Positions 21,810-30,359 of a stretch of 64,000 bases of DNA are shown here, one piece after another (position 1 is the stretch's first letter; each line of letters begins with the position of its first letter). Location of the stretch: NCBI RefSeq assembly GCF_014287705.1, contig NZ_JACOOY010000001.1:231602-295601 (forward strand), given 5' to 3'. Below the pieces are notes generated by a model that had not been told where the DNA came from, ran no database searches, and saw only the letters and a program-made list of their open reading frames with translations. The DNA comes from Dorea_D hominis. Lineage in GTDB: Bacteria > Bacillota > Clostridia > Lachnospirales > Lachnospiraceae. The translations under genes and the position numbers were made by a program.

Positions 21810-22376
21810 TTAGTTTGCTCTGGATAAGTACTCTCCGGAACGTGTATCGATCTTAATCTTCTCTCCCTGCTCAACAAATAACGGAACAGCAACCTGTGCA
21901 CCGGTCTCAACAATAGCCGGTTTGTTTGCTCCCTGAGCTGTGTTACCTTTGAATCCAGGCTCCGTCTCTGTAACAACCAGTTCAACAGTAAGCGGTGGCT
22001 CGATTGCGAAAGGTTTCTCCTGATATAAACTTACAGTAACTTCTTCGTTCTCTTTTACGAATTTCAGAGAATCACCAACATCTTCTGTCCCTACGGCGAT
22101 CTGGTCAAATGTCTCATTATCCATGAAATAATACAGATCTCCATCATTGTACAGATACTGCATTTTCTTTCTCTCAATATATGCTTCCTGGAAAGACTCT
22201 GTAGGACGGAATGTTGTCTCTACTACACCACCGTTGATGATATCTTTTAATTTAACACGAACAAATGCTGCACCTTTTCCTGGTTTAACGTGCATGAAAT
22301 CAATAACCTGACATACTTTACCATCAATCTCCAGTGTCATACCATTTCTAAATTCACCTGCTGACTTTGTTGCCAT
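21810..22376 (-). CDS. efp: Translation elongation factor P
   Basis: A 188-residue protein with three OB-like domains: MATKSAGEFRNGMTLEIDG, then HVKPGKGAAFVRVKLKD, where the loop PGKGA carries the site usually modified in EF-P, and the C-terminal GQVAVPLFVEQGEKIKIDTRSGEYLSR-type motif. EF-P relieves ribosome stalls at polyproline. It has its own terminator. The length is normal. Confidence 0.97.
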   Translation of the reverse strand: MATKSAGEFRNGMTLEIDGKVCQVIDFMHVKPGKGAAFVRVKLKDIINGGVVETTFRPTESFQEAYIERKKMQYLYNDGDLYYFMDNETFDQIAVGTEDVGDSLKFVKENEEVTVSLYQEKPFAIEPPLTVELVVTETEPGFKGNTAQGANKPAIVETGAQVAVPLFVEQGEKIKIDTRSGEYLSRAN

Positions 22377-22490
22377 ACTTTTATCCTCCTTAAATTATGT
22401 GTTTTCACACTTTATCAATTCTACTCACTTGTTCCATTCTATAATATCTGAGCGTTTTTTTCAACTATTTTTTATCTGTACAGCCCCATT

Positions 22491-22994
22491 TTACCGTCCT
22501 TTTCGCTCTTTTTGATAAAAATAAAGAACGATTTTCTCCAGGTAACGTTTTAATACAATCTGTATCTCTTCTTTTGGATGGATCGGCTTCACAAGAATAT
22601 TTCTGATTCCGGCTCTTTTTGCTCCCCAGACATCCGTAAAAAGCTGATCTCCCACAAATACTGTATTGGAAACATCCGTTCCCATAATCTCCATTGCTTT
22701 TTTGTAATTTTTCGTTGAAGGCTTATGCGCATCACAGATATAATTCACCTGGATATCCTGATTGAACATCTTCACACGTGGCTCCTGATTGTTGGAGATC
22801 AGGCAGCACTGATAACCAATCTTTTTAAGTCTCGCAAAAAGTGCTTTCGCACGGTCATCTGCCGGTGCACCATGCGGAACAAGCGTATTGTCAATATCAA
22901 AAATTACGGCACGTATTCCTTCTTCATACAATTTCTCAAAATCTATTACATAAGTAGATGCAACATATGCATCCGGGAAAAATCTGTCAAACAT
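22491..22994 (-). CDS. YqeG-family HAD phosphatase
   Basis: A 167-residue HAD-superfamily protein with AVIFDIDNTLVPHG (nucleophile D-x-D), CCLISNNQEPRV (motif II with S) and a motif IV VFVGDQLFTDVWGAKRAGI. This matches the IIIA-type YqeG family (B. subtilis YqeG; the eukaryotic relative is a mitochondrial phosphatidylglycerophosphate phosphatase). It starts two bases after the stop of the chorismate mutase/shikimate kinase gene and is probably co-transcribed with it. Confidence 0.88.
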   Translation of the reverse strand: MFDRFFPDAYVASTYVIDFEKLYEEGIRAVIFDIDNTLVPHGAPADDRAKALFARLKKIGYQCCLISNNQEPRVKMFNQDIQVNYICDAHKPSTKNYKKAMEIMGTDVSNTVFVGDQLFTDVWGAKRAGIRNILVKPIHPKEEIQIVLKRYLEKIVLYFYQKERKGR

Positions 22995-22996
22995 GT

Positions 22997-23779
22997 CTAT
23001 TCATCCATCTCCATTAATCGTTGTACCAGTTCTTCACAGATCTGCAGAACAGTCTTATTATCTGTCTGGATAACAATATCTGCAGCCGCTTCATATTTCT
23101 CACATCTCTGCTCCATCAGTTCGGAAATGCCTTCAACATTCTTGCGGCCGGTCAGAACCGGACGGTCATTGCTGTCCTTTACACGTTCATAGATTACCTG
23201 TGGACTTGCTGTCAGAAGTACAACTCTACCATTCTTCTTCATCTCCTGCACATTATTCTTGCGAAGGGCAGCTCCTCCTCCGCAGGAAATAACTGTATTC
23301 TTCTTCTCCTGCATTTCCACAAGAAGATTGGTTTCCAGATTACGGAAATATTCTTCTCCATACGTTTCAAAGATATCCGGAATACTCATCTCTTCTCTCT
23401 CTGCGATAACCTGATCCATCTCAACAATTTCCATCGCAAACATCGTACTTAAATAATCTGAGATCGTAGATTTGCCTGCGCCCATAAAACCAATGAGTAC
23501 AATATTGTAATCAAACAGTTTTCTTGCTTGAATCCGCTTGCTGTTCTTGCGGATACAATGGAAAATGTCACAGATCTCATCCTTGTAACGATTATCTGAA
23601 AGCTTTTCTTCCAGTCTTCTTTTCTGCTTTGCTTCCTGTCCCGGCTGAAGAATCGGCATACCATATTCTTCTTTGTATGCCATGATTTTCTCTATGATCA
23701 TGCTTCTTTCCACAAGGGCATCAATAATTTTATCATCACACAGAGCTAACTGCTCTCTGTACAGTTCCAAGTCGTTCAT
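22997..23779 (-). CDS. Chorismate mutase (AroQ)-shikimate kinase fusion
   Basis: A 260-residue two-domain protein. Residues 1-85 follow the AroQ helical chorismate mutase pattern (LYREQLALCDDKIIDALVERSMIIEKIMAYKEE, with arginines and lysine in the expected places). Residues 92-260 are a complete shikimate kinase: P-loop GFMGAGKST, EMDQVIAE with the substrate aspartate, YFRNLET with the arginine, VISCGGGAALR, and the lid arginine in NDRPVLTG. Both activities belong to aromatic amino acid synthesis but are not consecutive steps. The shikimate kinase call is firm and the mutase activity is inferred. Confidence 0.88.
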   Translation of the reverse strand: MNDLELYREQLALCDDKIIDALVERSMIIEKIMAYKEEYGMPILQPGQEAKQKRRLEEKLSDNRYKDEICDIFHCIRKNSKRIQARKLFDYNIVLIGFMGAGKSTISDYLSTMFAMEIVEMDQVIAEREEMSIPDIFETYGEEYFRNLETNLLVEMQEKKNTVISCGGGAALRKNNVQEMKKNGRVVLLTASPQVIYERVKDSNDRPVLTGRKNVEGISELMEQRCEKYEAAADIVIQTDNKTVLQICEELVQRLMEMDE

Positions 23780-23857
23780 GCTTGCCTCTCCTGTTTTCCT
23801 TACGATTTCTTTCTTAATTATGTATAAATATACATACGCTTATATATTATAGCAATA

Positions 23858-24568
23858 TCACTTTGATTTTTCCAGTGCTTTTTTTACATCTTTCCGGAAC
23901 TGTTTCCAGGCATTTTCATGTTCTACAAAATATTTCGGACAGTTCTTTCCTGTGACATCATAATGCCGAATAATATCATCCGGTGACAGAGCAAACTTCA
24001 GGCAAAGCCAGGCACACAAATGTATCACTGAGCGATAAGTCGCTTTATTAAATTCCCCCGTCTTATCCGGATGGCAACACTCAATCGATACCGTATCTTT
24101 ATTCCGGTTATTGGAAGCATACGCCACTTCCCATGTCGGCACACACTGCACGATTTCTCCATCCAGCCCTACAATGAAATTACTGCTCGTTTTTGTCACA
24201 TGACTGTCTTTGAGCCCCTCAAAGTAGTTTCGGTTTCCCATTGCTGTTGCACCCGGATTTGCCGTATAATGCACAACAATTCCCTTAATCTTACCGGTTT
24301 TTATCCCCGGTCTGGAATACGGATTCGGCGTCAGAAGTTTCACTGTAATATCAGGTTTAGATGCATCAACCTGTGCATTGTCTATTTCACTGTATTTTCC
24401 AGACAGCCATTCCGGATGTAAAATCCTGATTCCTGCTGCCAGAACCATAACAATCACCAATAAAAGCAGGCCCAGCCGCATCCTGCGCTGAGCCTGTTTT
24501 TTCTGTTGTATAGTTGTGAATGATTTTTTTCTGTTTTTAATCTTTTTTGTTCTCTTCATACTACACAT
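23858..24568 (-). CDS. N-acetylmuramoyl-L-alanine amidase (Amidase_2/PGRP type)
   Basis: A 236-residue protein with a basic N-terminus, one membrane helix (LGLLLLVIVMVLAAGIRIL, about residues 33-51) and an Amidase_2 domain: KGIVVHYTANPGATA with the first zinc histidine, NYFEGLKDSHVTKTSSNFIVGLDG, VSIECCHPD, and IIRHYDVTGKNCP with the second histidine and cysteine. It cleaves the bond between muramic acid and the stem peptide. It is predicted to be membrane-tethered outside the cell. An ATG at 24559 is an alternative start. It may act in wall growth or sporulation. Confidence 0.9.
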   Translation of the reverse strand: MCSMKRTKKIKNRKKSFTTIQQKKQAQRRMRLGLLLLVIVMVLAAGIRILHPEWLSGKYSEIDNAQVDASKPDITVKLLTPNPYSRPGIKTGKIKGIVVHYTANPGATAMGNRNYFEGLKDSHVTKTSSNFIVGLDGEIVQCVPTWEVAYASNNRNKDTVSIECCHPDKTGEFNKATYRSVIHLCAWLCLKFALSPDDIIRHYDVTGKNCPKYFVEHENAWKQFRKDVKKALEKSK

Positions 24569-24606
24569 TATTCATATGGCATATATTCTATGCCTTTTGT
24601 AAATTC

Positions 24607-25638
24607 TTATTGAATAGAAAACTGATATACCGTTTTGGATGTAAATAGTTCATTCGCCTTGATAACCGGCTGCGCAAACTCCGAATGATGAATGGCATCC
24701 GGGAAAAACTGTGTTTCAAAGCAGGCAGCATTGCGGATACGGTATTCAGCTCCGCCTTTGCCTTTCTCATAATCAACATAGTTTGCTGTATACAACTGCA
24801 TACCCGGAAGATCTGTATATACATCCATATGGATTCCTGTCTTATCAGAATACATGGAGGCAGCTTTGCGGAATCCTTCACCTCTGATCACCCAGTTATG
24901 ATCGTAACCTTTTCCATCGATCAACGGCTGGTAATCCGCTTCTATATCCTGTCCGATCGCTTTTGCTTCATTAAAATCCATCGGTGTTCCCTTTACAGGT
25001 GTCAGTTCACCTGTCGGAATACTCTGGGCATCTGCAAGAGTAAAATAATCTGCACTGATCGTTACTTTCTGATCCAGTACATCGCCACTTCCCTGTCCGG
25101 CGAGATTAAAATAACTGTGATTTGTAAGATTCAGCAGTGTATCTGCATCTGCTGTTGATCCATAAACAATTTCCAGTTCATTCTCCGGTGTAACCGTATA
25201 AGTTACTGTCAGCTTAAGATTTCCTGGAAATCCCTGGTCTCCATCTGGGCTGTCAAGTGATAAAGTCACGCTGTTATCTGTAGATTCTTCAACTTTCCAC
25301 ATACGCTTATTCATCATATCTCTACCACCGTGTAGTGTATTATCCCCATCATTCTTTGTCAGTTCATAAGTCTTACCATTTAATGTAAATGAACCTCCTG
25401 CAATACGGTTTGCCACACGTCCTACAAATGCGCCAAATACACGGTCGCCTTTTTCATAACCACTGACATCGTCATATCCGAGAACAACATCCGTCGGATG
25501 TCCTTCCTTATCCGGTACGATCACATTTACAATCGTTGCGCCATAATCGGAAATAGCAACTTCCATCCCTTTTTCATTCTTCAACAGATACAATTCTGCC
25601 TTTTCTTTTGTTTTCAATGTTCCAAATGCCCGCTTCAT
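24607..25638 (-). CDS. galM: Aldose 1-epimerase (galactose mutarotase)
   Basis: A 343-residue protein with the GalM pattern: SDYGATIVNVIVPDKEG, VFGAFVGRVANRIAGG (R-N-R for substrate), TLHGGRDMMNKRMW (H near residue 98), TNHSYFNLAG (catalytic histidine) and CFETQFFPDAIHH with the catalytic glutamate. It interconverts alpha and beta anomers of aldoses, the entry step to the Leloir pathway. No other gal genes are next to it. Confidence 0.95.
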   Translation of the reverse strand: MKRAFGTLKTKEKAELYLLKNEKGMEVAISDYGATIVNVIVPDKEGHPTDVVLGYDDVSGYEKGDRVFGAFVGRVANRIAGGSFTLNGKTYELTKNDGDNTLHGGRDMMNKRMWKVEESTDNSVTLSLDSPDGDQGFPGNLKLTVTYTVTPENELEIVYGSTADADTLLNLTNHSYFNLAGQGSGDVLDQKVTISADYFTLADAQSIPTGELTPVKGTPMDFNEAKAIGQDIEADYQPLIDGKGYDHNWVIRGEGFRKAASMYSDKTGIHMDVYTDLPGMQLYTANYVDYEKGKGGAEYRIRNAACFETQFFPDAIHHSEFAQPVIKANELFTSKTVYQFSIQ

Positions 25639-25697
25639 ATCTTGCCTCCTGCTGTAATGTCTATTATAACGCCAAATTTCTCTGGTATTATTCTCTT

Positions 25698-27152
25698 TTA
25701 CTCATCTACACTGTAATTTGGAGCTTCTTTCGTAATGTGAATGTCGTGCGGATGACTTTCTTTCAGAGATGCAGATGAGATCTTTACAAACTGTCCTCTC
25801 TGTTTGAGTTCTTCAATTGTTGGAGTTCCGCAGTAACCCATACCGGAACGAAGACCTCCCATCAACTGGAATACAGTATCTTCTACAGTTCCTTTGTATG
25901 CTACACGTCCTTCTACACCTTCCGGTACTAACTTCTTCGCATCTGTCTGGAAATAACGGTCTTTGCTTCCGTTCTCCATTGCAGCAATCGATCCCATGCC
26001 ACGGTATACTTTGTATTTTCTTCCCTGATATAATTCAAATGTTCCCGGGCTCTCATCACATCCTGCAAAGATTGATCCCATCATACATACATTCGCACCG
26101 GCTGCAATTGCTTTTGTCATATCTCCTGAATATTTGATACCACCATCTGCGATAATCGGAATTCCATATTTGTCTGCCGCTTCATAACAACTCATAACTG
26201 CTGTGATCTGTGGAACACCGATACCTGCAACGACACGTGTTGTACAGATAGATCCAGGTCCAATACCAACCTTTACTGCATCTGCTCCTGCTTTGATCAG
26301 CGCTTCTGCTGCTGTTCCTGTTGCAACGTTTCCTGCGATAACCTGCAGATCCGGGAATTTGGATTTGACCATATCTACGGTACGGAGTACATTAGCAGAA
26401 TGTCCGTGTGCAGAATCCATAACAACAACGTCTACATGCGCGTTCACAAGTTCCCGTGCACGTTCCAGGCAGTTTGCGGTAATTCCAAGTGCTGCACCGC
26501 AAAGCAGTCTTCCCTGGGAATCTTTAGCTGACAGTGGATATTTGATCTGTTTTTCAATATCTTTAATCGTAATAAGACCTTTCAAATTGAAATCTTTGTC
26601 TACGATCGGTAATTTCTCTTTTCTGGCTTTTGCAAGAATCTTCTTTGCATCTTCCAGCGTAATTCCTTCCTGTGCTGTAATAAGTCCCTCAGAAGTCATT
26701 GATTCTTTAATCTTCTTCGTAAAATCTTCTTCAAATTTCAGATCACGGTTCGTGATAATGCCTACCAGTTTTCCGTTTTCTGTAATTGGTACACCTGAAA
26801 TGCGGAATTTTGCCATTAAATTATTGGCATCTTCCAACGTATGTTCCGGAGACAGATAAAATGGATCCGTGATAACACCGTTCTCAGAACGTTTTACTTT
26901 ATCAACTTCCTCTGCCTGCTGCTCGATCGTCATATTCTTATGAATGATACCAATTCCACCCTGACGAGCCATTGCAATTGCCATACGGTGTTCTGTAACC
27001 GTATCCATACCTGCACTCATCATCGGTATATTCAATTTAATATTTTTTGTTAAATACGTGGATAAATCTACTTGATTTGGAATCACCTCAGAATATGCCG
27101 GTACAAGCAGCACGTCATCAAATGTAATTCCTTCTCCAATAATTTTTCCCAT
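25698..27152 (-). CDS. guaB: Inosine-5-prime-monophosphate dehydrogenase
   Basis: A 484-residue IMP dehydrogenase: N-terminal GEGITFDDVLLVPAYSEV, CBS pair at about residues 95-205, and a catalytic loop KVGIGPGSICTTRVVAGIGVPQ (active cysteine) with the flap GVEGRVAYKG and GGLRSGMGYCG. It catalyses the NAD-dependent step from IMP to XMP, the committed step of GTP synthesis. Full length. GTP made here is also a signal for CodY, encoded 4 kb away. Confidence 0.98.
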   Translation of the reverse strand: MGKIIGEGITFDDVLLVPAYSEVIPNQVDLSTYLTKNIKLNIPMMSAGMDTVTEHRMAIAMARQGGIGIIHKNMTIEQQAEEVDKVKRSENGVITDPFYLSPEHTLEDANNLMAKFRISGVPITENGKLVGIITNRDLKFEEDFTKKIKESMTSEGLITAQEGITLEDAKKILAKARKEKLPIVDKDFNLKGLITIKDIEKQIKYPLSAKDSQGRLLCGAALGITANCLERARELVNAHVDVVVMDSAHGHSANVLRTVDMVKSKFPDLQVIAGNVATGTAAEALIKAGADAVKVGIGPGSICTTRVVAGIGVPQITAVMSCYEAADKYGIPIIADGGIKYSGDMTKAIAAGANVCMMGSIFAGCDESPGTFELYQGRKYKVYRGMGSIAAMENGSKDRYFQTDAKKLVPEGVEGRVAYKGTVEDTVFQLMGGLRSGMGYCGTPTIEELKQRGQFVKISSASLKESHPHDIHITKEAPNYSVDE

Positions 27153-27300
27153 GGTAAACTCCTTTCACTCTTATCCTTATTTATAGCTTATCGGGGTAAA
27201 AACTCCGTTTTGCTCTTTCCTATAATTAACTGGTATCATAACGAACTTTGCTATCGTTTGTCAACTTGTTTTTTTATACATACAAAATACATTTTTCTGA

Positions 27301-27801
27301 CTATTTTGCAGATTTGTATGTAACTTTTCCCGGAATCATTCCGGCATACCCGTCTACAATCGTCTGATTCGGTTCAAAAATAATTTTTCTTAATTCTCCT
27401 GCCCTGGAAACAACTAGCACATAAGTCTGATCATTGCGTCTGCCCGAGCTATAATCGCTTTTCTTTGCCCGCTGATACTGTCTGAGTTCACCTGTTCCAA
27501 ATGGAGCCAGGACCTCTATTTCTTCTAACTTTATTGTACAGATTCGTCTTCTTCTCGACTTATGTATGATCTTGTCAACATCCAGTTCCCCATTCACAAA
27601 TAAATATTCATATTCTGCATCAAATTCCAGATACAAATATATATCCATTACAAGTAATATAACTGTAAGCACTATAAAAAAAAGACAATGTACGACACCA
27701 TATACACTCAGTAAAGTCGCTGCAAGCACCATTCCTTCCAGAAACCACTGACCTTTGCTTTTCTTCCTTTTAATAAGCTGTTCTGTACATATGTCATTCA
27801 T
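27301..27801 (-). CDS. DUF6106-like membrane protein
   Basis: A 166-residue protein with two adjacent hydrophobic segments near the N-terminus (FLEGMVLAATLLSVYGVVHCLFFIVLTVILLVMDIYLYL), followed by a soluble domain starting EFDAEYEYLFVNGELDVDKI with a run of basic residues (HKSRRRRI). The design resembles DUF6106 proteins of Lachnospiraceae. The function is not known. It stands alone between guaB and groEL, with a ribosome site. Confidence 0.65.
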   Translation of the reverse strand: MNDICTEQLIKRKKSKGQWFLEGMVLAATLLSVYGVVHCLFFIVLTVILLVMDIYLYLEFDAEYEYLFVNGELDVDKIIHKSRRRRICTIKLEEIEVLAPFGTGELRQYQRAKKSDYSSGRRNDQTYVLVVSRAGELRKIIFEPNQTIVDGYAGMIPGKVTYKSAK

Positions 27802-27858
27802 GTCTTACATCCTCCGCTTTTCTCAATGTGTCTATTGTAGCACAAAAACAAGAAAAAA

Positions 27859-27884
27859 GAAAACTCCCCATACAGGGAGTTTTC
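27859..27884 (-). terminator. Terminator of the groESL operon
   Basis: GAAAACTCCC and GGGAGTTTTC form a 10-bp stem with a 6-base loop. On the minus strand it is followed by TTTTTT. It lies just after the groEL stop. Confidence 0.9.
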
Positions 27885-27895
27885 TTAACTTTTTC

Positions 27896-29521
27896 TTACA
27901 TCATGCCCATTCCGGCACCTGCACCTGCAGGCATAGCCGGTGTCTCTTCTTTGATATTAGCAACAACGGACTCTGTTGTCAGCAGTGTAGATGCAACACT
28001 TGTTGCATTCTGCAGAGCACTTCTTGTTACCTTAGCCGGATCAAGGATACCATGTTCAACCATGTCTACATATTCCTCAGCTAATGCATCAAATCCGATT
28101 CCTGGTTCTGACTCATATACTTTATTAATGATTACTGCGCCTTCCAGTCCTGCATTTGCAGCGATGCGAAGCAGTGGAGCTTCCAGAGCTTTCAGTACAA
28201 CATTCGCACCTGTCTTCTCATCACCATCCAAATCAGCAACGATCTTGGCAACTTCTTTTGCACAGTGAATATAAGCAGATCCGCCACCTGCAATGATTCC
28301 TTCTTCTACGGCTGCTCTTGTTGCTGCAAGTGCATCTTCCATACGAAGTTTTGCTTCTTTCATCTCAGTCTCAGTTGCAGCACCTACACGGATAACTGCT
28401 ACACCGCCTGCAAGTTTTGCAAGTCTCTCCTGCAGTTTCTCTCTGTCGAAATCAGATGTTGTCTCTTCAATCTGTGCTTTAATCTGTGCTACACGGTCTG
28501 CGATTGCCTGTTTGTCTCCGCATCCGTCAACGATAACTGTATTTTCTTTCTGAACTTTTACAGATTTTGCACGTCCAAGCTGATCCAGTGTTGTATCTTT
28601 CAACTCCATACCGAGTTCTTCTGAAATTACCTGACCGCCTGTCAGAATTGCAAGATCCTTTAACATCTCTTTTCTTCTGTCACCATATCCAGGCGCTTTA
28701 ACACCTACTACATTGAATGTTCCACGCAGTTTGTTTACGATCAGTGTTGTAAGAGCCTCACCTTCAATATCTTCTGCAACGATCAGGAGTCTTGCTCCGG
28801 ACTGTACGATCTGCTCCAGAACTGGCAGGATCTCCTGAATGTTAGAAATCTTCTTGTCTGTGATCAAAATATATGGATCATCCAGATTTGCTTCCATCTT
28901 ATCCATATCTGTAGCCATATATGCAGATACATATCCACGGTCAAACTGCATACCTTCTACAAGGTCAAGTTCTGTCTTCATAGTCTTGGATTCTTCAATT
29001 GTGATAACCCCGTCATTGGAAACTTTTTCCATTGCATCTGCAACCATCTTTCCAACTTCTTCATCACTTGCAGAAATAGCTGCAACTTTTGCGATCTGAT
29101 CTTTGTCTTTTACTTTGCTGGACATTTTAGCGATCGTCTCAACTGCTTTGTCTGTTGCTTTCTTCATTCCTTTTCTAAGGATGATCGGGTTTGCTCCTGC
29201 TGCCAGGTTCTTCATTCCTTCATGTACCATTGCCTGTGCAAGTACTGTAGCTGTTGTTGTACCATCTCCGGCAACATCATTTGTCTTAGATGCAACTTCT
29301 TTGATAAGCTGTGCACCCATATTCTCAAATGCATCTTCTAATTCAATTTCTTTTGCAATTGTAACACCATCATTAGTAATAAGCGGTGCTCCGAAAGATT
29401 TGTCAAGAACTACGTTACGTCCTTTTGGTCCTAACGTAACTCTGACTGTATCAGCCAGCTTATTAACTCCTTCTTCTAATGCTGCTCTTGCTTCTGCGCC
29501 ATATTTAATTTCCTTTGCCAT
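27896..29521 (-). CDS. groL: Chaperonin GroEL
   Basis: A 541-residue protein of complete length, beginning MAKEIKYGAEARAALEEGVN and ending in the glycine/methionine repeat AGAGMGMM. VTLGPKGRNVVLDKSFGAP and GDGTTTATVLAQAM (ATP site) are present. It forms the double ring that folds proteins with GroES. The ATG at 29521 is preceded by GGAGG; a two-codon longer frame lies on that site. It is co-transcribed with groES under CIRCE control. Confidence 0.99.
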   Translation of the reverse strand: MAKEIKYGAEARAALEEGVNKLADTVRVTLGPKGRNVVLDKSFGAPLITNDGVTIAKEIELEDAFENMGAQLIKEVASKTNDVAGDGTTTATVLAQAMVHEGMKNLAAGANPIILRKGMKKATDKAVETIAKMSSKVKDKDQIAKVAAISASDEEVGKMVADAMEKVSNDGVITIEESKTMKTELDLVEGMQFDRGYVSAYMATDMDKMEANLDDPYILITDKKISNIQEILPVLEQIVQSGARLLIVAEDIEGEALTTLIVNKLRGTFNVVGVKAPGYGDRRKEMLKDLAILTGGQVISEELGMELKDTTLDQLGRAKSVKVQKENTVIVDGCGDKQAIADRVAQIKAQIEETTSDFDREKLQERLAKLAGGVAVIRVGAATETEMKEAKLRMEDALAATRAAVEEGIIAGGGSAYIHCAKEVAKIVADLDGDEKTGANVVLKALEAPLLRIAANAGLEGAVIINKVYESEPGIGFDALAEEYVDMVEHGILDPAKVTRSALQNATSVASTLLTTESVVANIKEETPAMPAGAGAGMGMM

Positions 29522-29568
29522 GATCAAATGCCTCCTATAATCTTTGTTTCTCTTCTTACATCTACATC

Positions 29569-29853
29569 TTACTCACAAATTGCAAGGATATCGTCCTGTT
29601 TTACGATAATATACTCTTCATCATCAAGCTCTACAGATGTTCCTGCGTATTTAGAATAAATAACTTTCTGTCCTACAGTGACATTCATCTTCACTTCTTT
29701 TCCGTCAACTGTTCCACCAGGTCCTACAGCAACGATCTCTGCCTGCTGTGGTTTTTCTTTAGACTGTCCAGGAATTACGATTCCTGATTTTGTTGTCTCT
29801 TCTGCAACCAACTGTTTTAATACAACCCTGTCTCCTAATGGTACTAATTTCAT
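29569..29853 (-). CDS. groS: Co-chaperonin GroES
   Basis: A 94-residue protein beginning MKLVPLGDRVVLKQLVAEE with mobile loop TTKSGIVIPGQSKEKPQ and ending VKQDDILAICE. It caps the GroEL ring. It is the first gene of the operon, 47 bases before groEL, with the CIRCE operator 38 bases upstream of its ATG. Confidence 0.99.
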   Translation of the reverse strand: MKLVPLGDRVVLKQLVAEETTKSGIVIPGQSKEKPQQAEIVAVGPGGTVDGKEVKMNVTVGQKVIYSKYAGTSVELDDEEYIIVKQDDILAICE

Positions 29854-29890
29854 ATTTATTCCTCCTTAAATGATATACTTATTTATTTTG

Positions 29891-29917
29891 TTAGCACTCA
29901 CAAAAAGAGAGTGCTAA
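29891..29917. promoter_or_regulatory. CIRCE operator (HrcA binding site)
   Basis: TTAGCACTC at 29891-29899, nine bases, then GAGTGCTAA at 29909-29917: a perfect match to the CIRCE inverted repeat bound by HrcA, placed between the promoter and groES. It implies heat-shock control of groESL. hrcA is not in the window. Confidence 0.97.
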
Positions 29918-29931
29918 GAAACTCTAGATAT

Positions 29932-29960
29932 AAAATAGCACTCTCTTAATATTTTGTCAA
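29932..29960 (-). promoter_or_regulatory. groESL promoter
   Basis: On the minus strand TTGACA (29960-29955) and TATTTT (29937-29932) are separated by 17 bases. The spacer contains GAGAGTGCTA, a partial CIRCE half-site. The full CIRCE lies just downstream, around the transcription start. Confidence 0.75.
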
Positions 29961-29970
29961 CCGCCTTTGT

Positions 29971-30282
29971 TTAGTTTACAGTATTTTTATAAAATCCATT
30001 TTCCACATGGAAAACAAGTACTTTTCCTCTCTTATCCCAGTACCGTTCGACAATCTTTCCTCTGCATTTGACCTCTTCTTCCTCATCCGTCATCGTGCAC
30101 TCATAGATACTGTCCAAAGAAAATTCTGACAGTTCCGTCTTCCCCGTTAACAGATATATGCATTCCTCTTCTTCATTATACTTAATCATCTTACACAGAT
30201 AGATATTATCGTTAAAATATCCCCCGTCAAGAATCGTTTTTATCATCTCGAGTTTCACCGTATCGTCCTGAAATTTTTCCAT
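29971..30282 (-). CDS. Hypothetical protein downstream of codY
   Basis: A 103-residue protein starting MEKFQDDTVKLEMIKTILDG, followed by strands IYLCKMIKYNEEEECIYLLTGK and KCRGKIVERYWDKRGKVLVFHVENGF. The length and strand pattern recall a minimal PilZ-like or OB barrel, but the R-x-x-x-R and D-x-S-x-x-G motifs of PilZ are not seen. Conserved-looking, unknown function. It follows codY after a terminator. Confidence 0.55.
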   Translation of the reverse strand: MEKFQDDTVKLEMIKTILDGGYFNDNIYLCKMIKYNEEEECIYLLTGKTELSEFSLDSIYECTMTDEEEEVKCRGKIVERYWDKRGKVLVFHVENGFYKNTVN

Positions 30283-30323
30283 TATATCCTCCAGTAAAAT
30301 TCATCTCATCTTCAATCAAAGAA

Positions 30324-30349
30324 AAGGGTACCAGTCTCCCGATACCCTT
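30324..30349 (-). terminator. Terminator of codY
   Basis: AAGGGTA at 30324-30330 and TACCCTT at 30343-30349 make a stem. On the minus strand it is followed by TTTTCTTT. It is about 10 bases after the codY stop codon. Confidence 0.75.
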
Positions 30350-30359
30350 ATACTTCATC

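Noticed and set aside
26203..26859. A 218-codon plus-strand frame opposite guaB
   Set aside because: Low-complexity serine/alanine/proline translation made by the codon pattern of the IMP dehydrogenase gene on the other strand.
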